Source: an uncultured Oscillospiraceae bacterium (GTDB lineage: Bacteria > Bacillota > Clostridia > Oscillospirales > Acutalibacteraceae). Taken from it: DNA of 9,017 nt. The stretch lies in NCBI GenBank assembly GCA_900546895.1, contig UREO01000105.1, positions 1 to 9,017 on the forward strand, in the 5' to 3' direction. Positions 5,415 to 9,017 of the stretch are shown piece after piece; the first letter of the stretch is position 1, and each line of letters begins with the position of its first letter. The notes beneath the pieces were generated by a model, which searched no databases, was not told where the DNA came from, and saw only the letters and a program-made list of their open reading frames with translations. The position numbers and the translations under genes were made by a program.

Positions 5415-8400
5415 ATGAAGCATACTGAAAAACAGGTGGAAGTATGGCAGGAAAACGTAGTGATCCCCACCTATGAGGTGGGTGCCGCGGATAAAAACCC
5501 CATGTTTTTTGAAAAACGTGTTTATCAGGGCAGTTCGGGAAAAGTTTACCCGTGCCCGGTCATCGATAAAATTTATGACGAGAAAAAAGACAAGACCTAT
5601 CACGCCGTTTTTTTGGAAAACGATTATCTGCGCGTAATGATTTTACCGGAGCTGGGCGGACGAATCCAGCGTGCTTATGATAAAACAAACGGATATGATT
5701 TTGTTTACTATAACGAGGTGATCAAACCGGCGCTGGTGGGTCTTGCGGGTCCGTGGATCAGCGGGGGAATCGAATTCAACTGGCCGCAGCACCACCGTCC
5801 GTCCACCTTCTCCCCCGTGGATTATATCGTATGTGAGAATCAGAACGGGAGCAAAACTGTCCGGGTCAGTGAAACGGACCGGATCAACGGGACAAAAGGG
5901 ATGGCGAGCTTTACGCTTTACCCGGACAAAGCTTACATTGAAATCAAAGGTCAGCTTTACAATCCCACCGATATGCCGCAAACCTTTTTGTGGTGGGCCA
6001 ATCCTGCGGTCAGCGTCAACGAGAATACCCAGTCTGTTTTTCCGCCGGACGTACACGCGGTGATGGACCACGGGAAAAGGGATGTATCCAAATTCCCCAT
6101 TGCCACCGGCGTTTATTATAAACATGATTACGGTGCGGGGGTGGACATTTCACGATACAAAAACATCCCGGTTCCGACTTCCTATATGGCATACCATTCC
6201 GACTATAATTTTGTGGGCGGTTACGACTACGGGGCGGAAGCCGGAATCCTGCACATTGCCGATCACCATATTTCCCCCGGGAAAAAGCAGTGGACCTGGG
6301 GCAGCGGAGAATTCGGAAAGGCTTGGGACAGAAACCTCACGGATGAAAACGGTCCTTACATCGAGCTGATGACCGGAATGTTCACCGACAACCAGCCGGA
6401 CTTTACGTGGCTGAAACCGTACGAAGAAAAATGCTTTACCCAGTATTTTATGCCTTACAAAAAAGCGGGAAACGTAAAAAATGCCAGTACCGAAGTCGTG
6501 CTGAACCTGGAGACACAGGGTGACAATGTAAGCGTCTGCGTGTATGCAACTGGCGTCTGTCCCCATGCGAAAATAGAGCTCAAAAGCACGGCCGGGACCC
6601 TGCTCGACACGGTTCAGACGCTGTCGCCGAACGATGTTTACACCGCGAAGCTTTCTGCGGAGGGAGCAAAACCGGAAGAACTGACCCTGTCGGTGTATGA
6701 CGGAACGGGCGGGCTGATGCTGAGCTATACTCCCGTCCCCGAAAAAATCGAAAAGCTTCCGGATCCCGCACAGCCCGCGAAAGCACCCGAAGAACTTCCG
6801 ACCAATGAGGAGCTGTATTTAACCGGTTTGCATATTGAGCAGTACCGCCATGCGACCTACGACCCGGACCCGTATTATCTGGAGGGATTAAGGCGCGACC
6901 CGTATGACAGTCGCTTAAATAATGCTTACGGCATGCTGCTGTTCCGCAGGGGCCTGTTTGCACAAAGCGAACCGTATTTCCGGAAAGCAATCGAGCGCAT
7001 TACCTGGAAAAACCCGAACCCGTATGACAGCGAGCCGTATTTTAACCTCGGGCTGAGCCTGACGTATCAGGGGCGTGACGGAGAGGCTTTCGACGCTTTT
7101 TATAAAGCAACGTGGACGAATGACCAGCAGGAGATGTCGTTCTATTGGCTTGCCGCCCTTGCGGCGAAATCCGGGAACTGGACGGAAGCGCTCGGCTATG
7201 TGGAACGCTCGCTTATCAGAAACCTGCATCATGTCAGGGCGCGCGGGTTAAAGGCGCTGATTCTGCGGAAGCTCGGAAAAACGGAGGAGGTAAAAGCGTT
7301 TTTACAGGAAAATATCAGGCTTGATCCCTTCGATTATTTTTCGAGAATGGAGCAGAACTATCCGACCGGTTCCGGCCGGGAGGAAATGCTTGCCCTGATG
7401 CGCGGCGAGCCGAACGCTTTTCTTGATGTTGCCACGAATTATGCCGTGTACGGCTGCTACGGCGAAGCGGTGGAGACGCTTCGTTTATACACAGGGAAGC
7501 ATCCGATGCCTGCGTATTATGCCGCCTATTACAGCGCACTCAGCGGGAACGGGGAGGAAAGCAGACTTGCCCTTGCAGACGCGGCAAAGCGCAGTCCGCT
7601 GTATTGTTTCCCAAATAAGCTTACTGATATCGCGGTGCTGGAATATGCTGTCCGGGTTTCTCCCAAGGACGCAAAAGCACCTTACTATTTGGGAAATCTC
7701 TGGTACGATAAAAAACAGTACGCAAAAGCGCGTGAGCTTTGGGAAAAGTCCGTTTCCATCGACGGTCGGTTCCCAACTGCATGGAGAAATCTGTCCCTCG
7801 CTTACTATAATAAAGAAAAAAATCCTGAGGAGGCGCAGAAAGCGCTGGAAACAGCTTTCCTGCTGGATACGACCGACGCGCGTGTGTTTTTAGAACTCGA
7901 CCAGATCTACAAAAAACGCGGCGTAGCTCCCGCCGAACGAATCAAGAATTTTGACAAATACAAGTCTTTGGTTGAGCAGCGCGACGATTTGTGCGTGGAA
8001 TATATTACCCTGCTGAATCTTTTGGGCCGTCATGAGGAAGCATACCGGTGCACGCAGATCAGAAAATTCCACCCGTGGGAAGGCGGGGAAGGCAAGATTA
8101 CCACGCAGTATACGCTGGCGCTGGCGGAGCTGGCGCGCGGGGCTTTGCGCAGCGGGAAAGCGGCACAGGCGAAGGAATTGCTTCAGAAGGCGCTTGTGTT
8201 TCCGGGAAACCTGGGAGAAGGTAAGCTGGAAGGGGAAAAGGACAACAATATTTATTATTATCTGGGATGTGCCTGCGAAGCTCTGGGTGATTCGGCGGGC
8301 GCTGAGGAAAATTGGCGGCGTGCTTCCGTTGGTGATCAGGAACCCGCGGGAATGATGTATTACAACGATCAGCCCGCCGATATGATCTTTTATCAGGGAC

Positions 8401-8714
8401 TGGCTCTGCGAAAGCTCGGCCTTGAAGAAAAAGCCCTCAGTCGTTTCCACAAGCTGGTGGATTATGGAGAGAAACATATCTTTGATCAAGTTTCGATCGA
8501 CTATTTTGCTGTTTCCCTGCCGGATTTGCAGCTTTTCGACGAAGATCTGAATGTCCGGAACCAGGCACACTGTCAGTATCTGATCGCGCTTGGCAGCTAC
8601 GGTTTGGGCAACCGTGTGCGTGCAAAAAAGGCATGCGAAGAAACGCTGAAAATCGACTGTGCTCATATCGGTGCGGTCCTGCATCGGAAATTGCTCGTTC
8701 AAATCGAAATATAA
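5415..8714 (+). CDS. DUF5107 and TPR-repeat protein, likely cytoplasmic carbohydrate-active protein of unknown activity
   Basis: A protein of 1099 residues. ATG 5415 is preceded by AGGAGG at 5402-5407 with a 7-base spacer; a GTG at 5382 is in frame but lies upstream of that site and is not used. No signal peptide or membrane segment is visible, so it should be cytoplasmic. Residues ~15-350 match the DUF5107 pattern: VMILPELGGRIQRAYDK (74-90), WISGGIEFNWPQHH (114-127), FLWWANPAVSVN (191-202), HHISPGKKQWTWG (284-296) and FTQYFMPY (341-348). This is a beta-rich, galactose-mutarotase-like layout. Residues ~360-440 look like a further beta domain. A linker rich in Pro, Glu and Ala (441-465) leads to TPR-like helix pairs from ~500 to the end, for example 503-527, 541-565, 575-600, 755-781, 788-816, 945-970 and 992-1016. 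FHPWEGGEG (885-893) interrupts them. I recall similar proteins beside sugar ABC transporters in Clostridia, but know no proven reaction. Glycosidase, epimerase and sugar-sensing scaffold roles are all possible. Confidence 0.88.
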   Translation: MKHTEKQVEVWQENVVIPTYEVGAADKNPMFFEKRVYQGSSGKVYPCPVIDKIYDEKKDKTYHAVFLENDYLRVMILPELGGRIQRAYDKTNGYDFVYYNEVIKPALVGLAGPWISGGIEFNWPQHHRPSTFSPVDYIVCENQNGSKTVRVSETDRINGTKGMASFTLYPDKAYIEIKGQLYNPTDMPQTFLWWANPAVSVNENTQSVFPPDVHAVMDHGKRDVSKFPIATGVYYKHDYGAGVDISRYKNIPVPTSYMAYHSDYNFVGGYDYGAEAGILHIADHHISPGKKQWTWGSGEFGKAWDRNLTDENGPYIELMTGMFTDNQPDFTWLKPYEEKCFTQYFMPYKKAGNVKNASTEVVLNLETQGDNVSVCVYATGVCPHAKIELKSTAGTLLDTVQTLSPNDVYTAKLSAEGAKPEELTLSVYDGTGGLMLSYTPVPEKIEKLPDPAQPAKAPEELPTNEELYLTGLHIEQYRHATYDPDPYYLEGLRRDPYDSRLNNAYGMLLFRRGLFAQSEPYFRKAIERITWKNPNPYDSEPYFNLGLSLTYQGRDGEAFDAFYKATWTNDQQEMSFYWLAALAAKSGNWTEALGYVERSLIRNLHHVRARGLKALILRKLGKTEEVKAFLQENIRLDPFDYFSRMEQNYPTGSGREEMLALMRGEPNAFLDVATNYAVYGCYGEAVETLRLYTGKHPMPAYYAAYYSALSGNGEESRLALADAAKRSPLYCFPNKLTDIAVLEYAVRVSPKDAKAPYYLGNLWYDKKQYAKARELWEKSVSIDGRFPTAWRNLSLAYYNKEKNPEEAQKALETAFLLDTTDARVFLELDQIYKKRGVAPAERIKNFDKYKSLVEQRDDLCVEYITLLNLLGRHEEAYRCTQIRKFHPWEGGEGKITTQYTLALAELARGALRSGKAAQAKELLQKALVFPGNLGEGKLEGEKDNNIYYYLGCACEALGDSAGAEENWRRASVGDQEPAGMMYYNDQPADMIFYQGLALRKLGLEEKALSRFHKLVDYGEKHIFDQVSIDYFAVSLPDLQLFDEDLNVRNQAHCQYLIALGSYGLGNRVRAKKACEETLKIDCAHIGAVLHRKLLVQIEI

Positions 8715-8726
8715 AACGATAAAAAT

Positions 8727-8753
8727 GCGGCCGTCACAAAAAGTGATGGCCGC
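8727..8753 (+). other. GC-rich hairpin after the DUF5107-TPR gene
   Basis: GCGGCCGTCAC (8727-8737) pairs with GTGATGGCCGC (8743-8753), an 11-bp stem with one G-U pair and an AAAAA loop, starting 12 bases after the stop codon. No T-run follows (CTCAGCTT), so alone it is a poor terminator. It may stabilise the mRNA 3' end or work with the next hairpin. Confidence 0.6.
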
Positions 8754-8762
8754 CTCAGCTTG

Positions 8763-8798
8763 AAGACAAAGTATCAAAAATGGTACTTTGTCTTTTTT
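8763..8798 (+). terminator. Intrinsic terminator of the DUF5107-TPR gene
   Basis: AAGACAAAGTATC (8763-8775) pairs with GGTACTTTGTCTT (8782-8794), a 13-bp stem with a 6-base loop and one G-U pair. It is followed by a T-run to 8798. The stem is preceded by few A residues, so it should act mainly on the plus strand. It closes the sugar locus just before the insertion-sequence-like segment. Confidence 0.75.
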
Positions 8799-8811
8799 AG
8801 TGCTTAGAAGG

Positions 8812-8820
8812 TGGTAAAAT
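8812..8820 (+). promoter_or_regulatory. Candidate extended -10 promoter for the transposase-like gene
   Basis: TGGTAAAAT fits an extended -10 (TGnTAnAAT-like) with only a T-run at 8793-8798 in the -35 place. Transcription would begin near 8827, so the transcript would still contain the large hairpin at 8842-8918. The match is weak and A/T-rich sequence yields such matches by chance. Confidence 0.25.
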
Positions 8821-8841
8821 AGAAGCAAAAAGAGTAAAAAA

Positions 8842-8918
8842 CAGAGCATATTCGATGAAAAACCCTTTAAAATGGAAATTGTGAACATCGCCATTTTGGA
8901 GGTCATCGAAATGCTCTG
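8842..8918 (+). promoter_or_regulatory. Large hairpin enclosing the ribosome binding site and start codon of the transposase-like gene
   Basis: Outer arms CAGAGCATATTCGATGA (8842-8858) and TCATCGAAATGCTCTG (8903-8918) pair over 16 bp with one bulged A. An inner helix pairs CCTTTAAAATGG (8864-8875) with CCATTTTGGAGG (8891-8902), 12 bp including two G-U pairs, around a 15-base loop. The GGAGG Shine-Dalgarno pairs with CCTTT and the ATG 8911 lies in the outer arm, so both are buried. In insertion sequences such as IS10, hairpins of this kind stop read-through transcripts from making transposase. Confidence 0.7.
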
Positions 8919-9017
8919 TACTCATCCTATCAAAAAACTGATTGGATTAAAAGAGATAATTTTAAAAAATGTAAAACAAAAGCCGGATCGGACGGAAATT
9001 TTTCTTGAACTGCCCCG
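8911..9017 (+). CDS. ISL3-family transposase, N-terminal fragment cut by window edge
   Basis: The frame from ATG 8911 stays open to the right edge for 35 full codons, beginning MLCTHPIKKLIGLKEI and continuing ILKNVKQKPDRTEIFLELP. GGAGG at 8898-8902 stands eight bases upstream. The pattern (I-K-K-L-I-G-L at the start, then an alternating strand E-I-F-L-E-L-P) resembles the N-terminus of ISL3-family DDE transposases. In those proteins the next residues usually lead into a CxxC zinc-finger-like segment; that part and the catalytic DDE residues are beyond the window, so the call rests on a short N-terminus. It encodes DNA cut-and-paste if intact. The gene lies right after the terminator of the sugar locus, in the same orientation, and its start is buried in a hairpin. 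A different small protein cannot be excluded. Confidence 0.55.
   Translation, partial: MLCTHPIKKLIGLKEIILKNVKQKPDRTEIFLELP

Larger units (their letters stand above)
8799..9017 (+). mobile_element. Probable left end of an ISL3-like insertion sequence
   Basis: Inferred from the transposase-like start at 8911 and the hairpin in its leader. The element's outer boundary is not fixed: no second terminal repeat or target duplication is in the window, and I cannot recognise a certain terminal inverted repeat between 8799 and 8842. Base composition turns distinctly A/T-rich here compared with the upstream coding region, which fits imported DNA. Confidence 0.4.

Noticed and set aside
7890..8906. A 338-residue minus-strand open frame reaching the end of the TPR gene and the terminators
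   Set aside because: It runs through two strong hairpins and a clear coding gene on the other strand, shows no recognisable motif, and has no convincing start context.
1..9017. CRISPR array, tRNA or rRNA genes
   Set aside because: No regularly spaced repeats, cloverleaf structures or rRNA-like stretches were seen on either strand.

Overview
The window reads as a carbohydrate-use locus from a Gram-positive anaerobe, most likely a Clostridia member (Oscillospiraceae-like). The reasons are the strong AGGAGG ribosome binding sites, a Gram-positive-style lipoprotein substrate-binding protein, an AraC regulator beside a DUF5107/TPR protein, and intrinsic terminators with T-runs. The species is an inference; nothing in the sequence names it.

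Layout, left to right. (1) Bases 1-574, minus strand: the N-terminal 191 codons of an aldose 1-epimerase (mutarotase), cut by the window edge. (2) A divergent intergenic region, 575-764, with a candidate sigma-A-type promoter and a 21-bp-spaced direct repeat that looks like an AraC-family operator. (3) Bases 765-4367, plus strand: a three-gene CUT2-type sugar ABC importer in the order ATPase, permease, binding lipoprotein; the binding protein resembles L-arabinose-binding AraF. (4) A bidirectional terminator, 4391-4430, which also contains the stop codon of the convergent regulator. (5) Bases 4403-5281, minus strand: an AraC-family regulator with a near-consensus promoter. (6) Bases 5415-8714, plus strand: a 1099-residue cytoplasmic protein with an N-terminal DUF5107 mutarotase-like beta domain and a long TPR region. 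(7) Two tandem hairpins, 8727-8798, the second a good terminator. (8) From about 8800 to the right edge: the 5' end of what looks like an ISL3-family insertion sequence. Its transposase ribosome binding site and start codon lie inside a large hairpin.

Proposed working of the locus: the lipoprotein captures an aldose (arabinose/galactose-like, by resemblance to AraF). The ATPase and a permease homodimer import it, and the mutarotase equilibrates its anomers. The DUF5107-TPR protein handles the sugar or an oligosaccharide in the cytoplasm by an activity that I cannot assign. The AraC protein probably activates one or both divergent promoters. The DUF5107-TPR protein is the best candidate for undescribed biochemistry. 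The hairpin over the transposase start is the most striking non-coding structure.
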